Of a stretch of DNA of 64,000 nt, positions 52,726 through 61,160 are shown piece after piece (position 1 is the stretch's first letter; every line of letters starts with the position of its first letter). The notes under the pieces are model-generated. The model did no database searches and was not told the DNA's origin. It was given only the letters and a program-made list of their open reading frames with translations. Where the stretch lies: the NCBI RefSeq assembly GCF_013114825.1, contig NZ_JAAVLX010000009.1, forward strand, positions 1-64,000. The letters are read 5' to 3'. A program made the position numbers and the translations under genes. Source of the DNA: Bradyrhizobium australiense. Lineage in GTDB: Bacteria > Pseudomonadota > Alphaproteobacteria > Rhizobiales > Xanthobacteraceae.

Positions 52726-54402
52726 TTACTTTCTTCTTCGTCCCATGGCTGTCACCGAGCGGCTTGCAGGCGCGGCCTGTCTCGTACTTCGACCTTGAGC
52801 GCGTCGTCCCCGACCGCTCCCGTTTAGTTGCTGAGCTGCCCGCCGCTTCTTTACGCGCCGAATAAGCGAGCGGGCGACCGCTTCGAAGTTTGCAAAGGAT
52901 TCTATATTGCGGGCGGCGAGGCTCTTCTCCGAGAACCATATCCATGTCCTGGTTAGAGGTGGCGTAGGCAATAGAAGGTAATCCAGGATGGCTTCATTTT
53001 TTTCGCCAAGTCTTATCGCTATAGTCCACCCCAACGGCTGTTTCGCTCGACGACGCAGCGTCCAAAGCGGCAACCGGCCTCTCCATTTCCGGCATTTAGC
53101 CACCCCAAAGCAGATGTTCACATCATCGTTTACCCGCAAACATTCTATCGAGGCATCAAATGTAGCTCGCGCCCCCGACCTCTCGAATGCGTCGCGAAGT
53201 AACATTCCATTTGCGCCGTTCAAACTCACCCAGCGCTGGTTTGCTTTTAGATCGTCCCAAAACTTTGTGTTGTCGTAGCCGATTAATCGGTAAGTATTGC
53301 GAAGAGAGCCGAAATGATTGATATACGTGGTGTTACTGGGTAGGCCCGGCGTGGTGTCAATGATTTCGGCGCTCAGCCTTCCCCTCTTCATCAGAACTTT
53401 CCGCAGACGAACCAACATTTCTTCTTCGGAAATCCTGACGTGATACTCCTCCGCGCGTTTCCTCGCTCGGAGAAATACATCCTGATCAACGATCGGCTCG
53501 ACGCAGCCGTCGCTTCTAATCCAAATATCTCTTGGATTTGTAGTCCTTTTTGCTCCTAACTTTTGAGTGCAGCGATTGTAGATGAGTGTACCAACATAAG
53601 CCTCATTCCTCAGGATGTCTCTTATCGCCGGCTGCGTCCACGGTCGCCCTGTTTTACTTGGTACGTCTCGCAGGTTGAGTGCCTTCCCGATCTCCGCCTG
53701 CGATTTCCCTCGAAGGTATTCCTGGAATATCCACTTTACGATCTCTTTTTCATGATCCGGTCCTGGCTGAACTCTCACGTGATCTGTTATCAGGTATTTA
53801 CATTGGCCCTCCGCAAGAATTCCTTTCGGCCGAGCATCCTTGTCGACAGCGAGCCGCTGCAGACCATAGCCCACCGTTCCACCTACCAAAAATCCTGCTT
53901 TCGCGAAGCGCAGCTTGCCTGCTTGAACCTTGGCCGACAGCTCTCGGCTGTATTCTGCAGCCATTACTCTCTTAATATTCTTCACGATGCTCGATAAGAG
54001 GCTCCCATCGTTGTCAAATAGCTCAGCGCAATAACTGACCTTGATCCCGACTTGCTTACAGATGAATTCGTAGTGCGCACTCTCATCAATGTCTTGAAAG
54101 CGTCCCCAACGACTTACATCATAGACGAGAATGTGGCCGAAATCAGCGGCCCCTGATTGGACGTCGTCCAACAATTTGGTGAGGCCGCTCCTGTTCTTGA
54201 TCCTCAAGCCGCTCTCACCTTCGTCGCGATATGTACGAACGATCGAAAGCTGGTGCAGTTGCGCATACGCCGCGATCGCTGCGGCCTGATTTTCAATTGA
54301 ATATCGTTGATAATCGGTGGACATGCGGACGTACTGCGCTGCCCGAAGACCTCTCTGTAACCGAGGTAGCCTATCCTTATGGACGACAAGCGCGTTTGCC
54401 AT
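52726..54402 (-). CDS. large serine recombinase
   Basis: Site-specific recombinase of 558 residues. The resolvase domain has AAQYVRMSTDYQ with the nucleophile S28, ENQAAAI, and DVSRWGR; the recombinase domain includes RPWTQPAIRDILRNEAYVGT and YNRCTQKLG. The usual zinc-ribbon cysteines after it are not seen, and the C-terminal 170 residues are unusual, ending in a basic tail. It may be from a second mobile element nested in the island. Base use is less GC-rich than the backbone. The ATG at 54402 is preferred. Confidence 0.92.
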   Translation of the reverse strand: MANALVVHKDRLPRLQRGLRAAQYVRMSTDYQRYSIENQAAAIAAYAQLHQLSIVRTYRDEGESGLRIKNRSGLTKLLDDVQSGAADFGHILVYDVSRWGRFQDIDESAHYEFICKQVGIKVSYCAELFDNDGSLLSSIVKNIKRVMAAEYSRELSAKVQAGKLRFAKAGFLVGGTVGYGLQRLAVDKDARPKGILAEGQCKYLITDHVRVQPGPDHEKEIVKWIFQEYLRGKSQAEIGKALNLRDVPSKTGRPWTQPAIRDILRNEAYVGTLIYNRCTQKLGAKRTTNPRDIWIRSDGCVEPIVDQDVFLRARKRAEEYHVRISEEEMLVRLRKVLMKRGRLSAEIIDTTPGLPSNTTYINHFGSLRNTYRLIGYDNTKFWDDLKANQRWVSLNGANGMLLRDAFERSGARATFDASIECLRVNDDVNICFGVAKCRKWRGRLPLWTLRRRAKQPLGWTIAIRLGEKNEAILDYLLLPTPPLTRTWIWFSEKSLAARNIESFANFEAVARSLIRRVKKRRAAQQLNGSGRGRRAQGRSTRQAAPASRSVTAMGRRRK

Positions 54403-54708
54403 GACGCTGCTCTCGCAGAGCAATTATCTCATCTCTGTTTCAGACCTTGAGAGATATCCTAGATCGTAATCGACACGGCCGGAAGTATGAGATTTTTGAT
54501 GCATCATCCAACAAATCGCAGCGTAAGGGCATGCGCTCCCGCAGGTCGGCTTCTGCCCCCATAGCTGACGGCGGGTAGGTCGCGGCCAACGTCAGCTTCC
54601 GGCTCAAACGGACATCCGATGACCGCTCTCGCGCCACCTTTCTTGGTAGTGGCAAGAGTGACTGCTCCCCCCAGATTGTTCGAGATTTTCAGGAAGCAGG
54701 TAAAATGC
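54403..54708. other. divergent region between recombinase and ligase
   Basis: About 300 bp, no supported gene. It should hold the promoters of the recombinase gene and the ligase gene, but no clear site was identified. Confidence 0.35.
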
Positions 54709-54741
54709 CCGCCGTCACCCCCACGGTGGGGCGGTCTTTTT
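54709..54741 (+). terminator. terminator or attenuator in the ligase leader
   Basis: CCGCC and CACC pair with GGTG and GGCGG around a short loop, followed by TCTTTTT. It lies 37 bp before the ligase ATG, so it might end upstream transcripts or attenuate the ligase mRNA. The stem has one bulge on each side. Confidence 0.45.
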
Positions 54742-54777
54742 GTTTGCGAGTTTTCCCGAGTGCCAAAGCGTATTGAG

Positions 54778-55656
54778 ATGCCGGGGTTCATTAAACCCCA
54801 GCTTGCCACCCTGAAGGCCAAGGCTCCAAAGGGCGATCAATGGCTTCATGAAATCAAGTACGATGGCTATCGCATTCAGGTGCATCTGAAGAACGGACGC
54901 AAGAAAGTTTACACGCGCAACGGTCTGGACTGGACGAAGCGGTTCACCGAGATCGCTGGCGCGCTCGCTATCCCGGGCGAAGCCATTATCGATGGCGAGG
55001 TAGTTGTAGTCCATGAAGGCCGCACCAATTTCTCTGAGCTTCAAGCTGAGTTAGCCGCAGGCAGACAAGGTCGGCTGGTCTTTTACGCATTCGATCTCCT
55101 CTGGCGGGACGGCGACCTCCGCAAGAAGCCACAGATCGAACGTAAGCAGCTCTTATTAGACCTGCTCGGCGAAAACGATATCGAGCTGCCTGTGCTGTTT
55201 TCCGAGCATCTGGTCGGCGATGGTCAAAAAATGTTTGAGCATGCCACCAAGCTGAATTGGGAAGGCATCATCTCTAAGCGAGCCGACGCCCCGTATCGAT
55301 CCGAGCGCAATGAGAACTGGCTCAAGATCAAGGCCGTTCACAACGGCAAGTTTCCGGTCGTCGGGTTCATCAAAGACCCTAGCGGCGTCGCAGCCCTTTA
55401 TCTCGGCAAGCAGGAAGGCAACGAGCTGCTGTACTTGGGCAAAGTTGGGACTGGCTGGTCTCGTACTGTCTCTAGCCAAATCAGGAAGCAGCTCGACACA
55501 GTGGTTACCCCGAAGTCAAAGCTAACCCGGCCTATCAGGAAGCCTAAGGCAACTTGGGTAGAACCGAAATTCTTTGCCGACGTGGAATACCGGGACATCA
55601 CGTCGGAAGGTTTGCTACGTGCCAGTTCGTTCAAAGGACTTCATCGGAAGGACTAA
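54778..55656 (+). CDS. ATP-dependent DNA ligase domain protein (LigD/LigC-like)
   Basis: A 292-residue minimal ATP-dependent ligase: the adenylated K27 in motif I (HEIKYDGYR), IDGEVVV as motif III, FDLLW, the EGIISKR motif IV, and WLKIKA as motif V, then the OB-fold (VVGFIKDPSG...). It lacks the nuclease and polymerase domains of full LigD. Such ligases join DNA ends in non-homologous repair or serve mobile elements. Ku is not seen here. Start at 54778 is chosen by family alignment; the frame is open further upstream. Confidence 0.92.
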   Translation: MPGFIKPQLATLKAKAPKGDQWLHEIKYDGYRIQVHLKNGRKKVYTRNGLDWTKRFTEIAGALAIPGEAIIDGEVVVVHEGRTNFSELQAELAAGRQGRLVFYAFDLLWRDGDLRKKPQIERKQLLLDLLGENDIELPVLFSEHLVGDGQKMFEHATKLNWEGIISKRADAPYRSERNENWLKIKAVHNGKFPVVGFIKDPSGVAALYLGKQEGNELLYLGKVGTGWSRTVSSQIRKQLDTVVTPKSKLTRPIRKPKATWVEPKFFADVEYRDITSEGLLRASSFKGLHRKD

Positions 55657-55666
55657 TCCTCCCTGC

Positions 55667-55825
55667 ATGACCTGCTTCTGGGAGCGAAAATCACCCAAAA
55701 GGGCTTGGAGCGAAGAACTGGGCTGTCAGTGTGGGGCGGGCATGCCTTGCGAGTGCGCCAGTGCTGATGGGCTTGAGGAGTCTGACATGAGCCAAGTCCT
55801 GGAAGGTCTATCAACGCGCCATTAG
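55667..55825 (+). CDS. small cysteine-rich protein
   Basis: A 52-residue frame from the ATG at 55667, eleven bases after the ligase stop. It contains GCQCGAGMPCECASADGLEE, a cluster of four cysteines suited to metal binding, and I recall similar small proteins in Bradyrhizobium-like genomes. No ribosome site stands out. The position suggests co-transcription with the ligase. Confidence 0.5.
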   Translation: MTCFWERKSPKRAWSEELGCQCGAGMPCECASADGLEESDMSQVLEGLSTRH

Positions 55826-55957
55826 CGTTCGGGCAGTCCTCCGATGCTTAAACGGGAGCGGTTTCTCCGCCACGAGGAAGCTGCCGCTTTTGTACTTGGA
55901 TTGCGTAGCTTCCGATGGATCAAAGAAGAAGCCGCTCGTAGGCGGCTAGTTCTTGGT

Positions 55958-56000
55958 CGTTCAGCTTCTTACTTTTTGTCGTTCAGCTTCTTACTTTTTT
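55958..56000. repeat. tandem duplication of about 21 bp at the end of csbD
   Basis: TCGTTCAGCTTCTTACTTTTT occurs twice in direct contact, with one base between. The right copy contains the CsbD stop codon (TTA on the plus strand). It looks like a recent slippage duplication; the coding sequence is unaffected. Confidence 0.7.
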
Positions 56001-56185
56001 GCAGCATCTGCGGCATCGCGCAGGCCATCCTTCACATCGCCTGCTACATTGTGCGCGGAGCCTTTAGCCTTGTCCATCTTGCCTTCGGCTTCCATGCTCT
56101 TGTCGCCTGTGGGCTTGCCGGCGCCTTCTTTGATTGCGCCTTTCGCTTTATCGGCAACGCCTTTCACGTGTTCTCGATCCATCAT
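55991..56185 (-). CDS. CsbD-family stress protein
   Basis: A 64-residue hydrophilic protein of the CsbD family (DREHVKGVADKAKGAIKEGA, GKMDKAKGSAHNVAGDVKDG), a general-stress protein of unknown action. The ATG at 56185 follows GAAGGATAACG; the next codon is also ATG. The 3' end lies in a tandem duplication. Confidence 0.9.
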   Translation of the reverse strand: MMDREHVKGVADKAKGAIKEGAGKPTGDKSMEAEGKMDKAKGSAHNVAGDVKDGLRDAADAAKK

Positions 56186-56336
56186 CGTTATCCTTCCCTG
56201 TGGAGAGCACGATAACGGCAAGACTGCTAGGCCGTTCCTCAAGAACTCTTGCCTGAGGTTCCGGCATCAAGCAACGCCGCGCGCGGAACCGAAACCATTC
56301 TCATGTAGCTGAATTTACCGATTGGGCTGGCGGACC

Positions 56337-56450
56337 ATGAGGCGCGCTATGACCCCACTTTCGAAGGGCGACGTGTTCCTGACTATCGTCATTATGAGTA
56401 TCACGTTCCTTACCGAAGTCGCCGCGTTCATCCTGATTGGACTGCTCTGA
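56337..56450 (+). CDS. small membrane peptide, 37 residues
   Basis: ATG at 56337 (or 56349), stop TGA at 56448-56450. MRRAMTPLSKGDVFLTIVIM then SITFLTEVAAFILIGLL is a polar start and one long hydrophobic helix. Support is composition only. Confidence 0.4.
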   Translation: MRRAMTPLSKGDVFLTIVIMSITFLTEVAAFILIGLL

Positions 56451-56497
56451 GAGGACTTTCGTCGCGAGACTTCTAAGGCAAGGGGGAATTCGGGGCT

Positions 56498-56728
56498 TCA
56501 CTGAGACTGTTTGCGTTGCGATGATGAGGGTGAGCGCTGCTCCATCTCCCGCAACCGGTCTATTTGCGTCCGAAATCTCGCTGGCATTTCCAGTTCCGGT
56601 TTCAATGATGTCCGCAATCTTTCGCCAATCTTCTGAACGATGACACGGCTGTGCTTGTGGTCTATATCGACGTGTTTGCGCATAACGGAACACTCCGCTT
56701 GCGAGAGCGGCTGCCAATCGGATGACAC
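56498..56728 (-). CDS. conserved small hypothetical protein
   Basis: A 76-residue frame that starts at GTG (56728); an internal ATG at 56683 is possible. The text MRKHVDIDHKHSRVIVQKIG, then ERLRTSLKPELEMPARFRTQ and IDRLREMEQ, resembles small proteins I associate with Bradyrhizobium accessory DNA. Helical and charged. Function unknown. Confidence 0.55.
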   Translation of the reverse strand: MSSDWQPLSQAECSVMRKHVDIDHKHSRVIVQKIGERLRTSLKPELEMPARFRTQIDRLREMEQRSPSSSQRKQSQ

Positions 56729-57206
56729 GGAGACCGTCGCCTTTGGCTATCGTGCGCGAGCGCTTGTTTTTGAACAGCGGGTCCGAAGACCTTTGGCTAT
56801 CCGCGACATGCGCCGTTTCGTTAACGGCGGGCGACGGCCTCGCCATACTTAATCTTCGGCGAGAATTCTCGTTCCCGGTTCCATTAACACATGTTCAGAA
56901 TTCTCGGAGGCCAAGCACGGCTCTTGGGTGGGGCAAGGACTGCGCAGGCTAACCACTCGTACAAGGCGACGGCTTTCTATCAAGCCAATCCTGTCCGTCC
57001 GCTAGGTGGCTGCACTGAAGAGGTACTGCGGATGTTGGTCACCGGCCCGCACGGTACCGGAGCGCCGCCATGGGTATCTGTCGTGCTTAGCAAAGCGCAG
57101 CCGCCCGACACAAGGCTTGACCGGCTGCGGACCATTGCGGGTATAGGAACAGACATGAAGGTCGCGAATTTGGTCGGTGAACGACAGAAGTCGATCCTGT
57201 TCGGCT
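56729..57206. other. gene-poor stretch with a yedK-like scrap
   Basis: About 480 bp with no gene I can support. GAGAATTCTC at about 56860 is a perfect palindrome. At 57017-57045 the minus strand reads VTNIRSTSS, which is like the conserved VTNIRNTSS of YedK, suggesting a fragment of a second copy. Confidence 0.35.
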
Positions 57207-57401
57207 ATGAGAAACATCGTGAACGAGACCGGGGAGATCATCGCAAAGGCAACGCATGACGGCACGTTGGTCGGAGGGCACCACCGCATCGCGGTGGCCG
57301 CCAGTCTCGGTCAAATGCTGCTCTGGCAGGACAGCGGTGAACCTGTGAACCTTGAAACCTTCTTCAGGCATCCGGCAAGTTCTCAGCGACGTATGGCTTG
57401 A
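57207..57401 (+). CDS. hypothetical protein, uncertain
   Basis: A 64-residue frame from the ATG at 57207 (MRNIVNETGEIIAKATHDGT, GGHHRIAVAASLGQMLLW). The composition is coding-like, but there is no clear ribosome site and I recognise no family. Confidence 0.3.
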   Translation: MRNIVNETGEIIAKATHDGTLVGGHHRIAVAASLGQMLLWQDSGEPVNLETFFRHPASSQRRMA

Positions 57402-57490
57402 CGCCGCTCGCCGGGCTTATCGCCCTTCGGATACATCTGCTTCAAGCTGCGGACGAACCTAAACCAAGCGTCTTGCTGCCCGGCTGAGTT

Positions 57491-58150
57491 TCATGCGGCG
57501 ATCCTGTCTTCCTTTTCCGTCCCACGCATAACTATCTTGAGGGCGTCATCCCGCAACGGCCGCTGCAGCATCTTGGCCTCATGCCACGGCGCGCGCATCC
57601 AAACATCACGCTCCTCATCAGTCATCAGAATGACCGGCATAGCCTTCGGATGGATCGGCTCGACGATTGCGTTCGGTGACGTCGTGAGGAAGCCTAGGCG
57701 TTATGAGGCCCCGGTACCGGCTTCGACTTCGTGCCACGATCGCCCTTGAACTCAGTCCAAATGGCCGCGAAGCAGGTCAGCGGTCTATCCTCATTGATGG
57801 CGAACCAGACGACGTCCTCTTTCTTGGTCTCGGGGTTCGGCTCTGGCGCGTATTCAAGGAAGCTATTGATTGGCACGAGACATCGGCTTTCCGGCTTCAG
57901 CCACCCGCGTCAATGCGCGCCTCGCACAGGCGGGCCGCCCGTGACCAACATCCGCAACACGTCTTCACCGGAGGCGGCATGCCCCAACGCATACGGACAA
58001 GCTCGCGCTCTGCGCCCGCATTCCGAATGACCGGCGCGGGATAGTCGGGAAACACGCCCGGCATGGGCGCAAGGTTACCGACGTAGCGGTTCATCACGCG
58101 AGAGCGCGCATGGCTTCTTGGTTTGTGGTGATGCTGTAGAGATTGCACAT
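57491..58150 (-). pseudogene. yedK: yedK (SRAP peptidase) pseudogene with internal micro-inversion
   Basis: Remnant of a YedK/HMCES-type protein, which in intact form crosslinks to abasic sites in DNA via its N-terminal cysteine. It starts MCNLYSITTNQEAMRA, then is frame-broken near 58099. The GAERELVRMRWGMPPP region is intact, but the next 47 bp (57924-57970) are inverted: the plus strand reads TGGPPVTNIRNTSSP, which should lie on the minus strand. After a stop in place of Trp, SRCLVPINSFLEYAPEPNP follows, a second frame break near 57702, and a normal end EDRIAA at 57491. The gene is clearly dead. Confidence 0.75.
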
Positions 58151-58151
58151 T

Positions 58152-58349
58152 TTAATCTCTGCTACGATGCACGTCTCTCAGCTTGCGCATGTAGTAGCCC
58201 TGCCTCTCAAGAGCCGACCTAATCTCCCCGCTTACTTTAGCAACCCTCTTCTTGCTCTTGCGCCATTTTCCCAGCGCCGCAGCGGCAGGGATCGGGCATC
58301 CCTTCTTCACAACGAGCAGATCACGTCTGGTGTTCAAATAAACATCCAT
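58152..58349 (-). CDS. conserved small hypothetical protein
   Basis: A 65-residue protein. MDVYLNTRRDLLVVKKGCPI, ALGKWRKSKKRVAKVSGEIR and SALERQGYYMRKL look like a family of short basic proteins that I recall from Bradyrhizobium-like genomes. The ATG at 58349 follows GGGAGCGAGG, a good site. It lies between the yedK remnant and a divergent zinc-ribbon gene. Confidence 0.65.
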   Translation of the reverse strand: MDVYLNTRRDLLVVKKGCPIPAAAALGKWRKSKKRVAKVSGEIRSALERQGYYMRKLRDVHRSRD

Positions 58350-58563
58350 ATGCCTCGCTCCCAAAAAACGACTGAACTTATCGCCGGTGAGCGGAGCATG
58401 GGTGACCGAAACGCAACACCAAGCCACTGCTGTGCGCCGTCCTACTATACCGCTGAAGGGACGCTCAGCGAGACGCTTGACCAAGGTAAAGCAGCACAGG
58501 CCCGATAAGCAGCTAAGTATCGTGGATTGCTCAGGGGCTTCGGTGGCGCTGTAATGGCCGCCC

Positions 58564-58965
58564 ATGAGCACGAAAAACGCGAGGTCATCTGGGGGCGGCC
58601 GGATCATGGGCGCGCATATGCGCGCCCAAACGGCCCGCCAAGAAGCTAAGAAGGCTGCCCGTGCGGCCGATCGCGCTGAGGCAGAAGCGTGGTCTGTCCG
58701 CATGGAAGGCTACGGCGGGCCAGCGCAGCCGTCCCCAACGATCGGCCAATGCCTCAATGGCGGTTATGGCTGGTTAGAGATCGAATGCTGCCGATGCAAG
58801 ACGCGGGTTAGCCTGCCGCTGGATGCTATCCGCAGGGCGCGCGATACGCCGATCTGGAAGCTAGAGCCTTCCTTCCGATGCCGGTCATGCGGTACGCGCC
58901 GCTATAAGCCGCCGGTCCGCATGATCAAGTTGACGGTGCAGCGGGAGATTACGCCTTACAAGTAG
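58564..58965 (+). CDS. zinc-ribbon-like conserved hypothetical protein
   Basis: A 133-residue protein. The N-terminal 45 residues are helical and charged (ARQEAKKAARAADRAEAEAW); the C-terminal part has two cysteine pairs (IECCRCKTRVSLPLDAIRR and FRCRSCGTRRYKPP) suited to one zinc. Similar proteins occur repeatedly in rhizobial accessory DNA. It starts at ATG 58564, divergent from a small gene. Confidence 0.75.
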   Translation: MSTKNARSSGGGRIMGAHMRAQTARQEAKKAARAADRAEAEAWSVRMEGYGGPAQPSPTIGQCLNGGYGWLEIECCRCKTRVSLPLDAIRRARDTPIWKLEPSFRCRSCGTRRYKPPVRMIKLTVQREITPYK

Positions 58966-59150
58966 GTGCATCCTGATGAGGAGCGTTGAGGCCGCAGCAC
59001 ATGATCTGTATGGTCTCACATGACGATCGCCGACTAGACCTTAGTCGTGTTTGCACGAACGAGTTCCAACTTGAAGTCGAGAGGCAGTGTCTATGATTAC
59101 AGAATGTCGCTCAAATCGGTGGGCGATCTGGGGATTTGGGGAGAACTGTT

Positions 59151-59366
59151 TTGAAGAGAATTACCCTCGTCACTATAGCACTGCTTTGCTCAACGACACT
59201 GGCGCAAGCTAAGGGTGGTGGTCACGGCGGCGGCCGCGTATCGTATGGTGGAGGCCATCACACCTCTAGCCATAACGGCACATACATTGGAGGTTCAGGC
59301 TCGTCCCACAAGGGTGGGCAATATCAAAACCCGAGTACTGGAAATCAGTACGGTACCCACAAATAA
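59151..59366 (+). CDS. small secreted glycine/histidine-rich protein
   Basis: A 71-residue protein with a signal peptide (LKRITLVTIALLCSTTLAQA, residue 1 read as Met) and a mature part of Gly, His and Ser repeats (GGGHGGGRVSYGGGHHTSS). Start TTG at 59151 follows GGGGAGA. Such proteins may bind metals or coat the cell. A symmetrical hairpin follows. Confidence 0.65.
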   Translation: MKRITLVTIALLCSTTLAQAKGGGHGGGRVSYGGGHHTSSHNGTYIGGSGSSHKGGQYQNPSTGNQYGTHK

Positions 59367-59378
59367 TTCGATGCTTCG

Positions 59379-59410
59379 CCGTGCTCTGAGCGAGCAAGAG
59401 CAGAGCACGG
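59379..59410. terminator. bidirectional hairpin between convergent genes
   Basis: CCGTGCTCTG and CAGAGCACGG form a ten-base perfect stem around a 12-base loop, between the convergent glycine-rich gene and cupin gene. It could end transcription in both directions; T runs are weak. Confidence 0.6.
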
Positions 59411-59427
59411 CTATCCCCGAAATAGTG

Positions 59428-59805
59428 TCACTTCACGACTTCAGTGACGGGCTTTCCTTTATCCACGATGTGGACGGTCAACATCTTCAACGGCTTGTCG
59501 CCTGCAACCTTGAACCCCGCGTGAGGTACGTTACGGATGTTTATTATGGCCGCTCCAGTGGGGAATTGCCGCTGGCTTCCATCCAGTAGTTCAAGCGTCG
59601 CGCCCTCGAGCACGTAAACGACTTCTTCGCCCGGGTGGATATGCCTTGGAAGATTTTCTCCGGGCGGAACAGTGGAGATAGTAACGATGACGTCCATGTC
59701 CTTTCCAGTCAGGTCTGCTCTCTTAAGTTCATCGCGCGTGATACCCTGCGCATGGGCGGTAGCAATTAGCATTACGAATGACGATGCGAGCACGAGCTGT
59801 CTCAT
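59428..59805 (-). CDS. secreted cupin-domain protein
   Basis: A 125-residue protein with a signal peptide (RQLVLASSFVMLIATAHA) and a single cupin domain. Motif 1 is PRHIHPGEEVVYVLEG with two His and one Glu as metal ligands; motif 2 covers NVPHAGFKVAG. Probably periplasmic; enzyme or binding protein not determined. It is a single gene. Confidence 0.87.
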   Translation of the reverse strand: MRQLVLASSFVMLIATAHAQGITRDELKRADLTGKDMDVIVTISTVPPGENLPRHIHPGEEVVYVLEGATLELLDGSQRQFPTGAAIINIRNVPHAGFKVAGDKPLKMLTVHIVDKGKPVTEVVK

Positions 59806-60079
59806 AAATACCTCCCTCTAAACCACTTAGAAAGCAATATCAGCAACGGCTTCGATCTTAGACAGAACAATTGCGGCTGCAAGGCACAGATGAGTTAAGT
59901 CGCCGTCCGGGCTCGGAGAACGCCCGCGAAGCGTGCCGACCTAAACTTGACGCAGTGCTGTGTTGACCTCGCTACCCTCCGCCCCAGCCCGCGAGACGTG
60001 CCTATAAAACGCCGCCACTCGATCCTCATATCGCTGGCGTAGCGCCAGCCGGACCAACACCGAGTATGATGAGGAGCAC

Positions 60080-60273
60080 ATGATCACGTACATGCGCTTG
60101 CTTGATGCTGATCAACAGGGCGCCGACTGGCGCGATGTCTCTCGGATCGTGCTGCGCATTGACCCGGACACCGAGGCCGACCGCGCGCGCGGCTAGCCTT
60201 CGAAAGCCATCTCTCGCGTGCCAGATGGATGACCGAGCAGGGTTATCGCCTTCCGCTGCAAGGCGGCGTCTGA
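60080..60273 (+). pseudogene. DUF2285-like small protein with a two-base insertion
   Basis: The ATG at 60080 follows GAGGAGC. The frame reads MITYMRLLDADQQGADWRDV, SRIVLRIDPDTEADRARG and a stop at 60196. In the next frame LAFESHLSRARWMTEQGYRL follows and stops at 60273. Removing one CG pair from the GCGCGCGC run near 60184-60192 joins the halves into a DUF2285-like protein that I recall from Bradyrhizobium genomes. So this is a slippage mutation or a sequence error. Confidence 0.65.
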
Positions 60274-60285
60274 TCATCACAACGC

Positions 60286-60461
60286 CTAGCCGGCCTCTCG
60301 GGCACTCATAGCTCGCTCAACCTCATCGGCTAGTTGGTCAATGCCGCGCAAGCCGATCAAACATTCGCACTTCGCTTTGTCAGTAGCCAAGTCTCGGACC
60401 AGCGCACATTCGGCTGCGTCCTTACGCGCAGCTTCTCAAGATGTTTTTGATAATCTTTCAT
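60286..60461 (-). pseudogene. conserved small hypothetical protein with a frame break
   Basis: ATG at 60461 after GAAGAAGG. The frame reads MKDYQKHLEKLR, then loses sense and stops early; from about 60423 another frame gives KDAAECALVRDLATDKAKCE, LIGLRGIDQLADEVERAMSA and ends at 60286. The joined text resembles small helical proteins common in Bradyrhizobium-like genomes. One base has been lost near 60425. Confidence 0.6.
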
Positions 60462-60511
60462 TGGCGGACCTTCTTCTGCAACCAAGGACGTTGCACTGCG
60501 CGAAGGACCGT

Positions 60512-60816
60512 CGGACTAACAAATGTTAGGCGCGGCTGGAAAGTTGCTTATTATACTTTCGCTTTAATTGTAAGCGTCTCAAGCAACTCTTCGCCAACCG
60601 ATGCCTACGTGCTGAGCACGGCCCCGCCCGGGGCTTGGGGGCATGGTGAGGCGGGAGCCGTGCCGAGCCAACCGATAAGCTCACCGAATCGGCCCGCGCA
60701 AATGTAACGAGCCCAGAACGTCCGAAACGTGGCGGACAACAAAACCGAGCACGACCGACGCGCAGTTCGGCTCTAAGTATGAGAAGTCACACCTTGACGG
60801 ACTAACAAATGTTAGG
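60512..60816. repeat. two copies of a 19-bp inverted repeat
   Basis: CGGACTAACAAATGTTAGG occurs at 60512-60530 and again at 60798-60816, in the same direction and 286 bp apart. Each copy contains CTAAC-AAAT-GTTAG, a hairpin or operator shape. No gene can be supported between 60462 and 60974. The segment near 60614-60663 can also fold (GCACGGC with GCCGTGC). Confidence 0.65.
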
Positions 60817-60974
60817 TGGGCGACAGGGTCTCTCTGAGGTGCTACGAACACTTCGCGCCAAATTGATCTTGAATATGGCCAGCGCAACTTCACCAATTGT
60901 AAACCATAGAAATTTTTCCGAAAATTTGAGCGAACAACTCGCCCTCCGCCGCGTCGACTAGTTGGAGGCATAAC

Positions 60975-61160
60975 ATGATGACAGAACGCAAATTCAGAGA
61001 GCAAGAAGTTCAGATCGCGCGCTATCGGCTGCTGGAGCGGGAAGTCACCGATCCACTCGCCGCAAGTCTGCTTCACATTATCATCTTAGAACTTGAGGCT
61101 GACCTTCAGACGGATTGCGACACGGAGCATCAATCAGCGGCGTACGTAAAGCATGTGTAA
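60975..61160 (+). CDS. conserved small hypothetical protein
   Basis: A 61-residue helical protein (MTERKFREQEVQIARYRLLE, LLHIIILELEADL) of a type I recall from Bradyrhizobium-like genomes. The ATG at 60975 follows GGAGG; the second codon is also ATG. No known function. Confidence 0.7.
   Translation: MMTERKFREQEVQIARYRLLEREVTDPLAASLLHIIILELEADLQTDCDTEHQSAAYVKHV

Noticed and set aside
56301..56846. 181-residue minus-strand frame
   Set aside because: It overlaps the more convincing 76-residue frame at 56498-56728 and lacks any recognisable pattern.
58143..58508. 121-residue plus-strand frame
   Set aside because: It overlaps the minus-strand 65-residue protein, which has a good ribosome site and a familiar pattern.
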